64,000 nucleotides of DNA from Lepus europaeus (GCF_033115175.1 NC_084847.1:50601612-50665611), one strand, 5' to 3'; positions 1 through 12,127 are shown, numbered from the stretch's first letter. The notes: a model not told the origin generated them from the sequence alone. Made by a program: numbers and translations.

Positions 1-35
1 TGTTCTTTTTACACTGTTGTATTTTATTCTATTTT

Positions 36-338
36 AAAGATTTATTTATTTAATTGAAAGAGTTACAGAGAGAGGGAGAGACAGAGAGGTCTTCCATCTG
101 CTGGTTCACTCCCCAGATAGTTGCAATGGCCAGGCCAAAGCCAGGAACCAGGAGCTTCATCCAGGTCTCCCATGTAGGTGGCAGGGACCCAAACATTTGA
201 GCCATCTTCTGCTGTTTTCCTAGGCTCATTAGCAGGATTCTGGATCAGAAGAGGAGCAGCCAGGACACAAACCAGCACCCATATGGATGCTGGTACTGCA
301 GGTGGAGGCTTAGTCTTCTACGACACAGTGCCAGCCCC
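36..338 (-). repeat. C-SINE, classic
   Basis: Begins 'aaagatttatttattt' and ends 'acagtgccagcccc'. Intergenic, upstream of GTF2IRD2. Confidence 0.9.
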
Positions 339-560
339 TACTGCTGTATTTTTGTACTAATATGACAGATTTCAACTGCAAAGTTTATAATATGCTCTAA
401 TTTTTATTCAATCAAGTTTCCCTTTGTTCTCTAGTCTATCATAAAATTGCCTTTGCTACTCATAACATTGATCTCCATGTAAGTTTTTAAAAGTCATCTT
501 GTCAAACTGCAGAAAATTCCCACCAGATTTTTGCTTGGAAATGCATTACACGCATGAGCC

Positions 561-832
561 GGGGCAGGCATTTAGCACCGCAGTGAGACACCTGCACCCA
601 CATCAGAGTGCCTGGGTTCAGTCCCGGCCCCAGCTCTTGACCCCAGCTTCCTGCACAGCCTGGGAGGCAGCAGTGGCGGCTCAAGTACTTGGGTTACTCC
701 TGCCCACCTTGGAGACCTGGATGGCATTGCCAGATGCTGGCTTCAGCCTGGTCCAGCCCTGGCTGTTGCAGTATTTGGGGAGCGGGCCAACAGGTGGGCA
801 CTCTCTGTTTCTGTGCCTCTTAAATAAATGTT
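561..832 (+). repeat. C-SINE, old diverged
   Basis: Head 'ggggcaggcatttagcac' with 'cacatcagagtgcctggg'; tail 'ttaaataaatgttaaaa'. Confidence 0.8.
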
Positions 833-952
833 AAAATTATTTACTCTTCATTTTATTATTTAAAAATTTTCCCTATGTATTTTATAAAATATACATCATT
901 ATTATAGTATTGTGCATAAATAATTTATACATTTTTTTCATAAAACACACTT

Positions 953-1270
953 TTATTGTTTATTTGAATGACAGAGTTCCAGAGAGAGGTAGAGATAGAT
1001 AGACAGAAAGAGAGAGAAGTCTTCCATCTACTGGTTCACTCCCCAAATGGCCACGATGACCAGAACTGAGCCAAACCAAAGCCAGGAGCCAGGAGCTTCT
1101 TCTGGGTCTCCTACATGGGTGCAGGGGCCCAAGGACCTGGGCAATCTTCCACTGCTTTCCCAGGCCATAGCAGAGATCTGAACTGAAAGTGGAGCAGCAG
1201 GGTCTCGAACTGCTGCCCATATGGGATGCCAGTGCTGCAGCCTGGGACTTTAAACCATTGCGCTGGCCCC
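953..1270 (-). repeat. C-SINE, classic
   Basis: Ends 'ccattgcgctggcccc'; internal 'cttccatctactggttcac'. Confidence 0.88.
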
Positions 1271-1284
1271 ACAAACTTTTTTTT

Positions 1285-1594
1285 TTAAAGATTTATTTTA
1301 TTTATTTGAAAGGAAGAATTATAGAGAGAGAAGAGACAAAGAGAGAGAGAGGTCTTCCATCTGCTGGTTCACTCCCCATATGGCTGCAGGCCAGGGCCTA
1401 AGCCAAGAGCTAGGAGCTTCAGCTGGGTCTCCCAGGTGGGTGTAGGTATGCCTTTGGGCCATGCCCCACTGCTTTCCCAGACCATTAGCAGGGAGCTGAA
1501 TGGGAAGTGGGGCAACCGGGACTCGAACTGGTGACCATATGGGATGCTGGCACTGCAAGCAGTGGTTTAACCCCCTGTGCCACAAAACTGGCCC
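1285..1594 (-). repeat. C-SINE, classic
   Basis: Starts after a T run with 'aaagatttattttattt'; ends 'cacaaaactggccct'. Confidence 0.88.
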
Positions 1595-1603
1595 TAGTGT
1601 TCA

Positions 1604-1934
1604 AAAAAAAAAAAAAAAAAAAAGATTTATTTATTTATTCAAGAGGCAGAATTACAGAAAAGATACAGAAAAGAGATACAGAGAATCTTCCTCCTGGTTC
1701 ACTCCCCAAGTGGCCACAATGGCTAGAGCTAAGCAGATCTGACGCCAGGAGCTTCCTCCAGGTCTCCCACATGGGTTCAGGGGTCCAAGGAGCTGGGCCA
1801 TCTTCCGCAGCTTTCCCAGGCCATGAGCAGGGAGCTGAATTGGAAGTGGGGCAGTCAGGGCTCGAACCAGCACCGATACGGGATGCCGGCACTGCAGGCG
1901 GCAGCTTTACCCACTACACCACAATGCCGCCCCC
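1604..1934 (-). repeat. C-SINE, classic
   Basis: Abuts the previous copy across an A run; contains 'gatacgggatgccggcactg'; ends 'ccacaatgccgccccc'. Confidence 0.88.
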
Positions 1935-2052
1935 GCCCGGCCCTCCCTGCCCCAGTATATACAGTTTTAAGACTCTAATGATATTTTGTACTACCCACCT
2001 CTCTCCCTCCTTCCTTTATTTTTCTTTTAATATTTACAATGATATACTTTTT

Positions 2053-2310
2053 AGGGCTGGAGCTGTGGCGCAGTGGGTTACTATCCTGGCCTGAAGTGCC
2101 GGCATCCCATATGGGCGCCGGTTTGAGACCAGGCTACTCCACTTCCAATCCAGCTCTCTGCTGTGGCCTGGCAAAGCAATGAAAGATGGCCCAAGTCCTT
2201 GGGCCTCTGCACCCACGTAGGAGACCTGAAGGAAGCTCCTGGCTCCTGATTTCGGATTGACGCAGCTCCAGATGTTGCAACCAACTGGGGAGTGAACCAG
2301 CGGATGGAAG

Positions 2311-2350
<40 letters not shown>

Positions 2351-2409
2351 CTTCTCTTTCTGTGTAACTCTGACTTTCAAATAAATAAATAAATAAATCC
2401 TCTTTAAAA
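2053..2409 (+). repeat. C-SINE, classic, with target duplication
   Basis: Full length with a long CT tract and (aaat)n tail. Flanked by aatgatatact at 2038-2048 and 2410-2420. Confidence 0.93.
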
Positions 2410-2420
2410 AATGATATACT

Positions 2421-2765
2421 GGCCGGCGCCGTGGCTTAACAGGCTAATCCTCCACCTTGTGGCGCCGGCACACCGGGTTCTAGTCCCGGTCGGGGCGCCA
2501 GATTCTGTCCCGGTTGCCCCTCTTCCAGGCCAGCTCTCTGCTATGGCCCGGGAAGGCAGTGGAGGATGGCCCAAGTGCTTGGGCCCTGCACCCGCATGGG
2601 AGACCAGGAGAAGCACCTGGCTCCTGGCTTCAGATCAGCAAGATGCGCTGGCTGCGGCGGCCATTGGAGGGTGAACCGACGGCAAAAAGGAAGACCATTC
2701 TCTCTGTCTCTCTCTCTCTCTCACTATCCACTCAGCCTGTCAAAAAAAAAAAAAAAAAAAAAAAA
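2421..2765 (+). repeat. C-SINE, young, directly after the previous copy
   Basis: Head 'ggccggcgccgtggctt', poly-A tail. A third gatatact follows at 2766-2773. Confidence 0.93.
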
Positions 2766-2773
2766 GATATACT

Positions 2774-3432
2774 TCCCACTTACTTTATAATCACAAGCTG
2801 AACCCTCCAGGAAATAAAGACTTCAACAAGTGGAAAAACCACTGTTGCTCAGGGCTATGCAGAGTAATCAATCAATTTCACTCATGTCCTTTTCTTTGTA
2901 TATTCACACAGATCAGGGAAAACATGAGATATTTGTGTTCTGGGTACTGGTTTATTTCCCTAAGGGTGATGATCTGCATTTGCGTATTACGATTTTGGCA
3001 ACAAAATGTAGTCCACCCACGAGTTTCACCTCAGTGCACTTGCCTACTCAGTGATTGGTAAACCCAAACCCAAACCCGGCAGGTGCAGTGCTCTCCCAGG
3101 GGTTCGGATCTGCAGAGTGGAAGAAATGTGCAGCAGCGGCTGAAGCCCTGCACCAAACGCCCACCGCTACCTCCCTGTGTCACACAGCAGGAGTCGGCTT
3201 GCCGGTCCACTCAGCGCTGCCTTTCCCCACAAGTTGTGCCTCATCTGGTGACTTCTCTGCGCAACACGGCCCTTATGCATGGACCTGGGGTGCTGTCCTG
3301 TGCCCCCAAGTGGGCAGCAACGCTGCGACGGGCCCCAGGGAGAAAACAGAGCTCCGATTTGGCAGGAATTTCAGAGCCCCGCCCAGCGAGCTCCCTGTGT
3401 GTGAACCACTGATGCATTTTTAAGTAACACCA
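2774..3432. other. Unique intergenic DNA
   Basis: The open frames of 109 and 122 residues at 3055-3423 show no domain or family match. I see no gene here. Confidence 0.5.
2870..3000 (+). repeat. Possible L1 3'-UTR fragment
   Basis: The phrase 'gaaaacatgagatatttgtg' ... 'tttccctaagggtgatgatc' is like a motif in mammalian L1 3' regions. Weak. Confidence 0.25.
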
Positions 3433-3761
3433 TTTTTTTTTTTTTTTTTTTTTTGGACAGGCAGAGTTAGACAGTGAGAGAGAGAGAAAGATCTTCCTTC
3501 CATTGGTTCACCCCCAAAATGGCCGCTATGGCAGGTGCCTATGCTGATCCGAAGCCATGAGCCAGGTGCTTCTCCTGGTCTCCCATGCGGGTGCAGGGCC
3601 CAAGCACTTGGGCCATCCTGCACTGCCCTCCCAGGCCACAGCAGAGAGCTGGACTGGAAGAGGAGCAACCAGGACAGAATCCGGTGCACCAACCAGGACT
3701 AGAACCCCGGGGTGCCAGCGCCACAGGTGCAGGATTAGCCTAGTGAGCCGTGGCACCGGCC
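3433..3761 (-). repeat. C-SINE, young
   Basis: T run then 'ggacaggcagagttagacag'; ends 'gccgtggcaccggcc'. Confidence 0.9.
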
Positions 3762-3926
3762 AAGGAAGCTGGCTCCTAAGCTCACGTGGGTCTTGATCCT
3801 ACACTCCCCTGCAGCAGGCAGATGTTCCAAGAGCAGTGTCAAGCCACATCAAAGCCTACCCTAGATTTTTTTAAAGATCTATTTGCTAGGAAGCGTATCT
3901 TGCTAGCTACTGATAGAATGCGGGCA

Positions 3927-4208
3927 TGGGGCCAGTGTTGTGACACGGAGGGGTTGACACCTGTGATGCTGGCATCCTCTATGGGTGTGGTTCACGTCCC
4001 GGCTGCTCCACTTCCCACCCAGCTCCCTGCTAATGGCCTGGGAAGGCAGCAAAAGATGGCACAAGTGTTTGGGTCCCCTGACACCCAACAGGAGACCCCG
4101 GAAGAAGCTCCTGGCTTCTGTGTGGCCCAGCCCTGGCTGTTGTGGCCATTTGGGGAGTGACCAGTGCATGGAAGATTCTCTCTCTCTCTCTGCCTTTCAA
4201 ATCAACAC
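3927..4208 (+). repeat. C-SINE, classic, diverged
   Basis: Head 'ggggccagtgttgtgaca'; tail 'tgcctttcaaatcaacact'. Confidence 0.82.
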
Positions 4209-4366
4209 TATTTTTTTTTTTTAAAAAAAGGACCATCAACACCATTTGATCAGATGCCCTAAGGCTGGCCCGGCACGGCCTGATGGCTGCTCGGCCGGGC
4301 CACCCAGCCCATCCCAGGGTCACTCAGGACGCACCAAAGAAACACTGCCAAGAAGTAGTAAGGTGG

Positions 4367-4687
4367 GGCCGGCGCCGCGGCTCAACAGGCTAATCCTCCG
4401 CCTTGCGGCGCCGGCACACTGGGTTCTAATTCTGTCCTGGTTGCCCCTCTTCCAGGCCAGCTCTCTGCTCTGGCCAGGGAGTGCAGTGGAGGATGGCCCA
4501 AGTCCTTGGGCCCTGCACCCGCATGGGAGACCAGGAGAAGCACCTGGCTCCTGGCTTCGGATCAGCGAGATGCGCAGGCCGCAGCGGCCATTGGAGGGTG
4601 AACCAGTGGCAAAAGGAAGACCTTTCTCTCTGTCTCTCTCTCTCACTGTCCACTCTGCCTGTGAAAAAAGAAAAAAAAAAAAAAAAG
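4367..4687 (+). repeat. C-SINE, young, with target duplication
   Basis: Flanked by gtaaggtgg at 4358-4366 and 4690-4698. The last repeat before the CpG island. Confidence 0.93.
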
Positions 4688-4734
4688 ATGTAAGGTGGAC
4701 TCCCGGGCCACTCCAGCCGTGGCTTGAAGGCTAC

Positions 4735-5900
4735 CGACTGCAACCCTGCAGCGGGCACAGCGGGCACCGGCCAGGCCAGGCCGGGCCGGGTGACGGTCGG
4801 AGGCCACCGCCCGCCCCCGGGGCAGCCACGTTGGCTTCAAAAGCACCGGAAACAGCAGCTCCCACTTGGGGCGCTGCGGACACACGACCAAGGCTGCCTT
4901 CCAGGAAGCAAACAAAAAAATAAAAAAAAGAAGGGAAAAAAAAAAAGGGGGAAGAAAGAAAAAGGAGGGCGAGTGGCGAGCAGGGGCCGCGGCCGCCGCA
5001 CCCCGCCTCGCGCTCGGCCCCTCGGCCGTCCCCGGCGGCCCAGGCTCGGACCCCCGCGGCCGGCGCCCTCAGGTGCGTACCCCGCCCTCGCCGCCATGAA
5101 GAGCGACTGCTCGTCCAGGAAGCTTCTCCGTCCGGGGAGGGGAGGGCGGCGGCCCTGGGAAGGGGAGGCCGCTGGCAGGTCCGGGCGCGCCGCGGGCGGT
5201 GGAGCGCAGCGGCCTTAGCGCCCCCAGGCGGGCCCCGAACCCCCGTTCCCGCGGGCAGGACCTGAGGAGTGGGGGTGGGGCGGCAAGCCCTGCGCGCGGG
5301 CCGCGGGCGCACGCACACGGAGCATGCGCACCTCCCTCTCTTTTCTGATTGGTTGGGTGATGACGGAGGCGGGGCTCTCTGGGGGGCGGCCCCGTGCGCG
5401 TGAGGTCACGCTCCTCCTGGCGTGCGTAAAGCTGTTTGTGTTGATTGGTTAGGCGGGGGGGCGGGACTCCCTCGTTGCCTGGTAACTACGTCCCGGCCCC
5501 GCCCCTTACGTTGCTGAGCGGCGCCGGGCGTGGGCATTGTCTGGCGCGCTCGGTGGCCTGAGCGACTGTGTGTGTTGGCGGAGAACCAACCGAGCCTCCG
5601 GGAAGGAAAAGGCCCTGTCGCCATGCTGCTGTAGAGTGCGAGGGTCGCAGGCTGTAGGCTCCGCCCCTCAGAGGGAAAGCTGCTTCGTCGTCCAGTAGCC
5701 GCTTTATGGCGGCAGCCCGTGACGGCCCCTCTGGGGAAGGAAGGCGCTCAGCGGGGCTGTCAGGTTCGCAGACTGGCGCTCCGCAGCGGCCTTCCGGAAT
5801 GTGCGGCCGTGGGTCCCCGCCCCAGCCCCAGCCCCGGGCCACTGTGCCCCCTGGCATTGCCGTTTCTGGGGCGTTTCGTTGTAGGTGGGCTGGTCCTAAG
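4735..5900 (+). promoter_or_regulatory. GTF2IRD2: CpG island, probable GTF2IRD2 promoter and untranslated first exon
   Basis: This is the only dense CpG tract upstream of the first coding exon. It holds an NRF1-like 'gcatgcgca' (5323-5331), two inverted CCAAT boxes (attgg at 5348-5352 and 5444-5448), an RFX-type X-box (5474-5486) and GC boxes (about 5494-5503). There is no TATA box. Transcription probably starts about 5530-5640; the first exon's donor could not be fixed. An ATG with good context at 5623 starts a three-codon frame (Met-Leu-Leu-stop), a possible minimal upstream ORF. Confidence 0.7.
5474..5486. promoter_or_regulatory. RFX-type X-box palindrome
   Basis: The 13 bases gttgcctggtaac fit the RFX consensus GTNRCC-N-RGYAAC in both halves. 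It lies about 30 bp after the second CCAAT box. Confidence 0.6.
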
Positions 5901-6109
5901 GACTCGTGTGTGTTGGGGGGGGGGGTCCCTCATTTCTGGCGGAACAGCAGCTGATCTGGTGGCATCCCGTGTTGGCTTTCCGTGAGTGGACGGATTTCGG
6001 GGGCTGGGCTCCCGCCTGGGCCCTGCACAGGTGCGTGTGGGGATGTCTGTCAGGAGTCCCCGCAGGTGCACGGGGGATACCGGAAGTGGGGTTGCTCGGC
6101 CAAGCTTCT

Positions 6110-6411
6110 AAGATTTAACCTTATTTATTTGAGAGGCAGAATTAGAGGGAGAGACGGAGGTCTTCCATCCGCTGGTTCACTCCCCCAAATGGCCACAGCC
6201 GCTGTGGCTGGGCCAGACCAGAGCCAGGAGCTTCTTCCTGGTCTCCCACGCGGGTGCAGGGGCCCAAGGACCTGGGCCATCTTCTACTGCTTTCCCAGGC
6301 CACAGCAGGGAGCTGGATCAGAAGTGGAGCAGCCGGGGCTTGAACCGGCGCCCATATGGGATGCTGGCATAGCAGGTGGCGGCTTCGCCCAGTAGGCCAC
6401 AGCGCCGGGCC
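6110..6411 (-). repeat. C-SINE, classic
   Basis: Starts 'agatttaaccttatttatt'; ends 'ggccacagcgccgggcc'. First repeat after the CpG island. Confidence 0.88.
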
Positions 6412-6674
6412 TCTGAGCTCTGTTTTAGCTTAGCGTGGTACTTTGGAGTAAACAGACCTCAGCCACCTGGATGTCACTCCCCCCACCCCCGCTGCCATCC
6501 GCGTGGCTCACGTGGAGGCAGGGCCGGGTGCCGGGTTGCAGCTGGTGTCCAGCTGGTGGCCGTGGGCCGTGGTGATTCCGAGTGCCTGTTGTTTAGCCCC
6601 TGGCTCTGGGCCCACAGTCCTCTGCCTGGACAGCCTCACTCCCTTGCCTTAGAAGGAACAGCTGGATGCTGTCA

Positions 6675-6979
6675 TCTTGTGTTGCAGGCAGTGGTTTAAC
6701 CATCCCATATGGATGCCAGTTCAAGTCCCGGCTGCTCCACTTCCGATCCAGCTCTCTGCTATGGCCTGGGAAAGCAGTGGAGGATGGCCCACGTGCTTGG
6801 GCCCCTGCACCTGCACCTGCTGGGAGACCTGGAGGAAGCTCCTGGCTCCTGGCTTCTACCTGGCCCAGCCCAGGCTTTTGGGGCCATTTGGGGAGTGAAC
6901 CAGCAGATGGAGGATCCCTCTCTGCCTCTCCCTCTCTGTAACTCTGTCTTTCAAATAAATAAGATACATCTTTAAAAAA
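6675..6979 (+). repeat. C-SINE, classic, 5' truncated
   Basis: Lacks the head; begins 'gcaggcagtggtttaac'; tail 'tcaaataaataagatacat'. Confidence 0.86.
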
Positions 6980-7380
6980 AACATTTCAGAGGCTTAATAA
7001 ATGGAGTGAGTGACATTCCAAGTGATGGCAGGTTGCGAGGGATATCGGTTGTATAGGCTGGGAAACCTTTGGAGAGTAAATCTTTCTGTGTTTGGGGACT
7101 TGGGGCCTCTGTCACATACATGTCACCGTGTCGTCTCAGGAAAGCAGACAAGATGTAAATAAATGAGTGCGTCTTTGTTCCCAATCGTAAAATATAAAAG
7201 GCAAAGTTCCTACCTCCACTTGTTGTTAAGATACAGGAAGCAGACAAATCACAATGAATATGAAACAGTCCATATTTTTATAATTGCTGGTACCACAGTT
7301 ATGCCAACTGACAATACCTTTTTAGAGTTCCGCCTGGTTTCATTCTGCCTATTTTTTAAAATTCTCTATTAAAACCCAGA

Positions 7381-7645
7381 GTTGGGGTGGGCAGGTGTTT
7401 GTCGGACCCCCGCATTCCACTTCAGAGTGCTAGGTTCATGTCCTGGGTCTGCTCCTGATTCCAGCTTCCTGCTAACACAGGGCCAAGTATCTGGGCCCAG
7501 TACCCACCGGGAAGACTTGGATTGAGGTCCTGGCTCCTGATTTTGGCCTGACCCTGCCCCGAGCTGTTGCTGGTATTTGGGGAGTAAACCAGAAGATTGG
7601 AGTGTGCTCGCTCTCACTCTCAAATGTTAAGTACAAAAATTAATT
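7381..7645 (+). repeat. C-SINE, old diverged
   Basis: 'gtgggcaggtgtttgtcgg' head and 'ttggggagtaaaccagaag'. Confidence 0.75.
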
Positions 7646-7892
7646 CTTAAAACACAGAGTTTTGACATCGCAGTTCTCTTGGAGTATAATTAACAAGAAG
7701 ATGGTGTGTTTGTACCTGGTGCTGACAGGTGTCAGTCAAGCCTCTAACATCTGGGTTTCAGAGGAAGCCTGTGTTGAAACTTTCTCTGCGAAAGAATTAC
7801 ATGATTGATATAGCAGAATCATGTCAAGGAGGCGTGGAACTGTGAGTTCAGCCACAGTCGATCTGCACAAGTGGAATGAGAAGAAGAGCTAT

Positions 7893-8237
7893 CTAGGCTG
7901 GTGCCACGGCTCAATAGGCTAATCCTCCGCCTTGCGGCGCCGGCACACCGGGTTCTAGTCCCGGTCGGGGAGCCAGATTCTGTCCCAGTTGCCCCTCTTC
8001 CAGGCCAGCTCTCTGCTGTGGCCAGGGAGTGCAGTGGAGGATGGCCCAAGTGCTTGGGCCCTGCACCCCATGGGAGACCAGGAGAGGCACCTGGCTCCTG
8101 CCATCGGAACAGCGCGGTGCGCTGGCTGCAGCGCGCCTACCGCAGCAGCCATTGGAGGGTGAACCAACGACAAAAAGGAAGACCTTTCTCTCTGTCTCCC
8201 TCTACTGTCCACTCTGCCTGTCCCAAAAAAAAAAAAA
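7893..8237 (+). repeat. C-SINE, young
   Basis: Head 'aggctggtgccacggctc', A tail meeting the next SINE directly. Confidence 0.92.
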
Positions 8238-8540
8238 AGATTTATTTTATTTATTTGAAAGAGTTACAGAGAGAGAGTCTTCCATCCGCTGATTCACTCT
8301 CCAAATGGCTGCAACAGCTGGAGCTGCGCCAGCCAATCCGAAGCCAGGAGCCAGGAGCTTCTTCAGGGTCTCCCGCGTGGGTGCAGGGCCCAAGGACTTG
8401 GGCCATCTTCTACTGCTTTCCCAGACCACAGTTGAGAGCTGGATGGGAAGAGGAGCAGCCGGGGCTAGAACCGGTGCCCATATGGGATGCTGGCGCTTCA
8501 GGCCAGGGTGTTAACCTGCTGCGCCACAGCGCTTCACACC
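8238..8540 (-). repeat. C-SINE, classic
   Basis: Starts 'agatttattttatttattt'; ends 'gcgccacagcgcttcac' followed by a C run. Confidence 0.9.
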
Positions 8541-9499
8541 CCCCCCCCCCCCGCTTTTTTAAATATTAGTTTACCCTGAAAGACAATGGTTGTATCAGAC
8601 CACTTTTTTAAAAAATTTAATTTTTTTTTTTTTCAGACCACTTTTTATGACCTTAGTTACCATACCCAAGAGGAGCTTCTTGGGGGAAGAAAATGTTTAT
8701 TCTGGAAGGTTCTGGTTCAGGATCAGGCTGCCCCACAGACCTGTGTCTGATGGAGGCGCTGGACCTGCTGGTGTGCAGGAGCGATTGCCTGGTTAAGCCA
8801 GGATGGAGAGAACACCTCACAGAATCACTCTCAGGAATTTGTGTGTCTGTTCAATGCGGGAGGAAATGCAGAAGCAAGCCTTGGAAGCAGACCAACATTT
8901 GCACAGCAAAAGTCTTGCCCGTGTTCCATCACCTTTGCTAGATGGGTCCCAGAGCCCTCGGGGTTGGGCACAGCTTGGGGAAAGCTTCCCCATCCTGCAC
9001 CAAGGGGACTGTTGGGTCCAGTAACACTGTGCTGATGAAGTCCTGGGGGGAGCTACATGAACTCCATGCACAGAAGGCCCTCTACCTAGCAGTATCAGAG
9101 AGGGGGAGAGGAGAAACATATCTAGAAAAACTCCAGCGTGAATGCAGGCTGAGCCCTCTGTTCTTGCCTGAAATGCGTCGGGTATTCTTTGCATTAAACT
9201 TTGCTACCTTGCTTAATACTGAAAACAGTGAAATAATAATAATAATAATAAAAATCACCATCTCCTGATACCCACCCTCCAAGGGCAGGCCCCCAGTGAC
9301 CCTAAATCCTACCACCAGACCTTCCCCTCAGATGCCATAATTCTATCAAGTCTCTACCCATAACCCATAGTCATTAACATTACATCAGAATTAAGCATCT
9401 GCATGAGTTTTATGGAGACAAGTCCTACTCAACCATCCACAGTATATTATGTTTCTTAGACTCAATTTTAAATAACAGTAAGTCCATTGTTTGTTTGTT
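8541..9499. other. GTF2IRD2 intron 1, unique
   Basis: No exon, RNA gene or firm repeat recognised. An AAT microsatellite sits at 9234-9252, and 9255-9480 looks like old interspersed repeat without a clear name. Confidence 0.4.
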
Positions 9500-9782
9500 T
9501 TTTAAGATTTGTTTGAAAGGCAGAGTTAATGGAGAAGCAGAGCAAGAGAGATCTTCCACCTGGTTACAGTCAGAGCTGGGCCGGGCCGAAGCCAGGAGCT
9601 TCCTCTGGGTCTCCCACCTGGGTGGCAGGGCCCAAGGACTTGGACCATCTTCTACTGCTTCCCCGGGTGCATTAGCAGGGAGCTGGATTGGAAGTGGAGC
9701 AGCCAGGACTAGAACCAGCACCCATATGGGATGTTGGCGCTGCAGGTGGCAGCTTTCCCGGCTATGCCACAGCGCCAGCCCC
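9500..9782 (-). repeat. C-SINE, classic
   Basis: Ends 'ctatgccacagcgccagcc'. Confidence 0.88.
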
Positions 9783-10182
9783 CAGCAATAAGTTTTAAAG
9801 AGCTTTGATTGCGTGTTTATCTTTAGAACAACACACATCTGCCCATATCAATCCTTTCTCAAAATGAATAATTATGTTGGTTTGGATAAAAACTGAACAC
9901 ATGTTCATTCTATTTAAAGGCGTATTTTAAAAGCTTTACAAGATTTCTTTAGCTTCCAATGGGAAAATAATTTTAATATTTCAACTAAGTAATGGAATAG
10001 ATTTCTAAAACTAAAGGAAATTGGAGCAAAAAAAACCCTCTAGTTTTGTCAGCGTAAACTAAACATCATTTCGAATTGCGGCTTCCCCATGAAATAATTT
10101 AATCTGAATTCTTGATTATGCATGCTGGATGCCAGTCTTCCCAATGGAGTTAATGACCATAGAATTGACATGTAATTTGTGT

Positions 10183-10510
10183 TTAAGATTTTATTTATTT
10201 ATTTATTTGAAAGAGTTACAGAGAGGGAGAGGCAAAGTCAGAGAGAGAGAGAGGGAAGTCTTCCATCCACTAGTTCACTCTCCAAATGGCCACAACCACC
10301 AGGACCAGGCCAGACTGAAGCCAGGAGCTTCTTCTGGGTCTGCCACGTGGGTACAGGGACTGAAGCACTTGGGCCATCCTCTGCTGCTGTCCCAGGCACA
10401 CCAGCAGAGAGCCAGATCAGAAGTGGAGCAGTCAGAACATGAACTGGTGCCCATATGGGATGCTGGCATCACAGGTGGTGGCCCAACCTGCTAGGCCACA
10501 GCACTGGGCC
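10183..10510 (-). repeat. C-SINE, classic
   Basis: Starts 'aagattttatttatttatt'; ends 'ggccacagcactgggcc'. Confidence 0.9.
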
Positions 10511-10524
10511 TCAACATACAATTT

Positions 10525-10851
10525 TTTTTAAGATTTATTTATTTATTTGAAAGAGTTGCACACAGAAGGAAAGGCAGAGAGAGAGAGAGAGGTCTTCCAT
10601 CCGCTGGTTCACTCCCCAGTTGGTTGCAATGTCTGGAGCTGCACCAATCCGAAGCCAGGAGCCAGGAGCTTCTTCTGGGTCTCTCACATGGGTGCAGGGG
10701 CCCAAGGACTTGGACCATCTTCCACTGCTTTCCCAGGCCATAGCGGAGAGCTGGATCAGAAGTGGAGCAGCCAGGACTCAAACCGGTGCCCATGTGGGAT
10801 GCTGGCACTGCAGGCCAGGGCTTCAACCTGCTATGCCACAGTGCTGGCTCC
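10525..10851 (-). repeat. C-SINE, classic, with target duplication
   Basis: Flanked by caacatacaattt on both sides (about 10512 and 10852). Confidence 0.92.
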
Positions 10852-10865
10852 CAACATACAATTTT

Positions 10866-11785
10866 AAAATTATAAATGCACAAACAATTGACATGAGGGG
10901 ACGCAGAAGTTTGTAGAAAATGGAAGTAAAAGATAAAAAACAGAAGCTTCTCAGCTCCGTCAAGTTGAAGACACTTTTGTAAGCGATGACAGGATGACAG
11001 TAGGCATTTAGTCCATCCCCCAAGAACTGAGGGAACTCTACCAGGTCTGTGCCATCTTTTCTGAACTATGAAGACAAAGAGGTCTTTAAAGGTTTCTCTA
11101 AGATTAGGAGATGAGAGGAGGTGGAAGAAGCCAGAGCAGGACCATGAGGTGGACGTGCAGTCCTGTCGACGCTCCTGCACCTGTGCCCTTGTTTGATGAG
11201 CGCAATGAGCAGGAGCCTTGTGGGTGGTGGAGAAGGACTCTCTGGTGAGGTTTTCTGCTAAGGTTTTGGCTCGCTTTCTCAAGGCACTCTCCTAATAAGC
11301 AGAGGTTACCTCTCTGCCCCACCCAGAGAGTCAACAAGAAAATGCCTTGAGTACCTGACACCTCTGTGGCGGTGGTGACCCGTGCTCCTGGCTGGACCAC
11401 GTGCGCCGCTTGGTGGCCACTTGGTGCTCTGTCTTCAGGGTTGTACTGGTAGAGTCGTGTTTCCTGTGGAAACCTTTTTGAGAAAATGCGTTAGGGTCTC
11501 GATTCCACTTCTTGAACGTGTCCCTCGAGACCTCTGCTCTTGACTGGGGCCTTCTTGGCGCCATGGAGCAGCAGCGTTGCTTATAGCCTCAGGTTTTCAG
11601 TTGGAATCGTGTGTGCTGAGCCAGTTGGAATGTCTGTGGTGCTGGCTGTGGCTGTTTTGCTGTTAACTGTTGGTCCTCTTCAGTTAGGGCAGGATCGAGG
11701 TTTTTCTTTTCCTCAAAAACGGATGTGTGTGGTCTGCTGCTATGTGCCTTCGTCTTCAGCGTCTTCTTATCTTCTCATCATTCCT
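10866..11785. other. GTF2IRD2 intron 1, unique
   Basis: 10900-10945 carries a MITE-like 'aagtttgtagaaaatgg' motif. The rest shows no recognisable feature. Confidence 0.4.
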
Positions 11786-12101
11786 CTTTTTTTTTTTTTT
11801 TTAAGATTTATTTATCTGAAAGGCAGAGTTACAGAGAGGCAGAAGCAGAGAGAGAAAGAGAATCTTCCATCCACTGCTTCATTTCCCAAATGGCTGACCT
11901 GAAGCCAGGAGCCAAGAGCTTCTTCTGGGTCTCCCACGTGGGCTCAGGGGTCCAAGCACTTGGGCCATCTTCTACTGCTTTCCCAGGCCATTAGCAGGGA
12001 GCTGGATTGGAAGAGAGCAGCCAGGACTCAAACCGGCGCCCATATAAGATGTCAGTGCTGCAGGTGGAGGCTTAACCTACTACACCACAGCGCCGGTCCC
12101 C
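11786..12101 (-). repeat. C-SINE, classic, with target duplication
   Basis: atcattcct precedes and follows the element; ends 'accacagcgccggtccc'. Confidence 0.9.
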
Positions 12102-12127
12102 TAATCATTCCTTAAAACACGTTATCC

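Noticed and set aside
4724-5318. 164- and 195-residue frames in the CpG island
   Set aside because: GC-rich promoter DNA without family match, Kozak-supported conservation or splice context.
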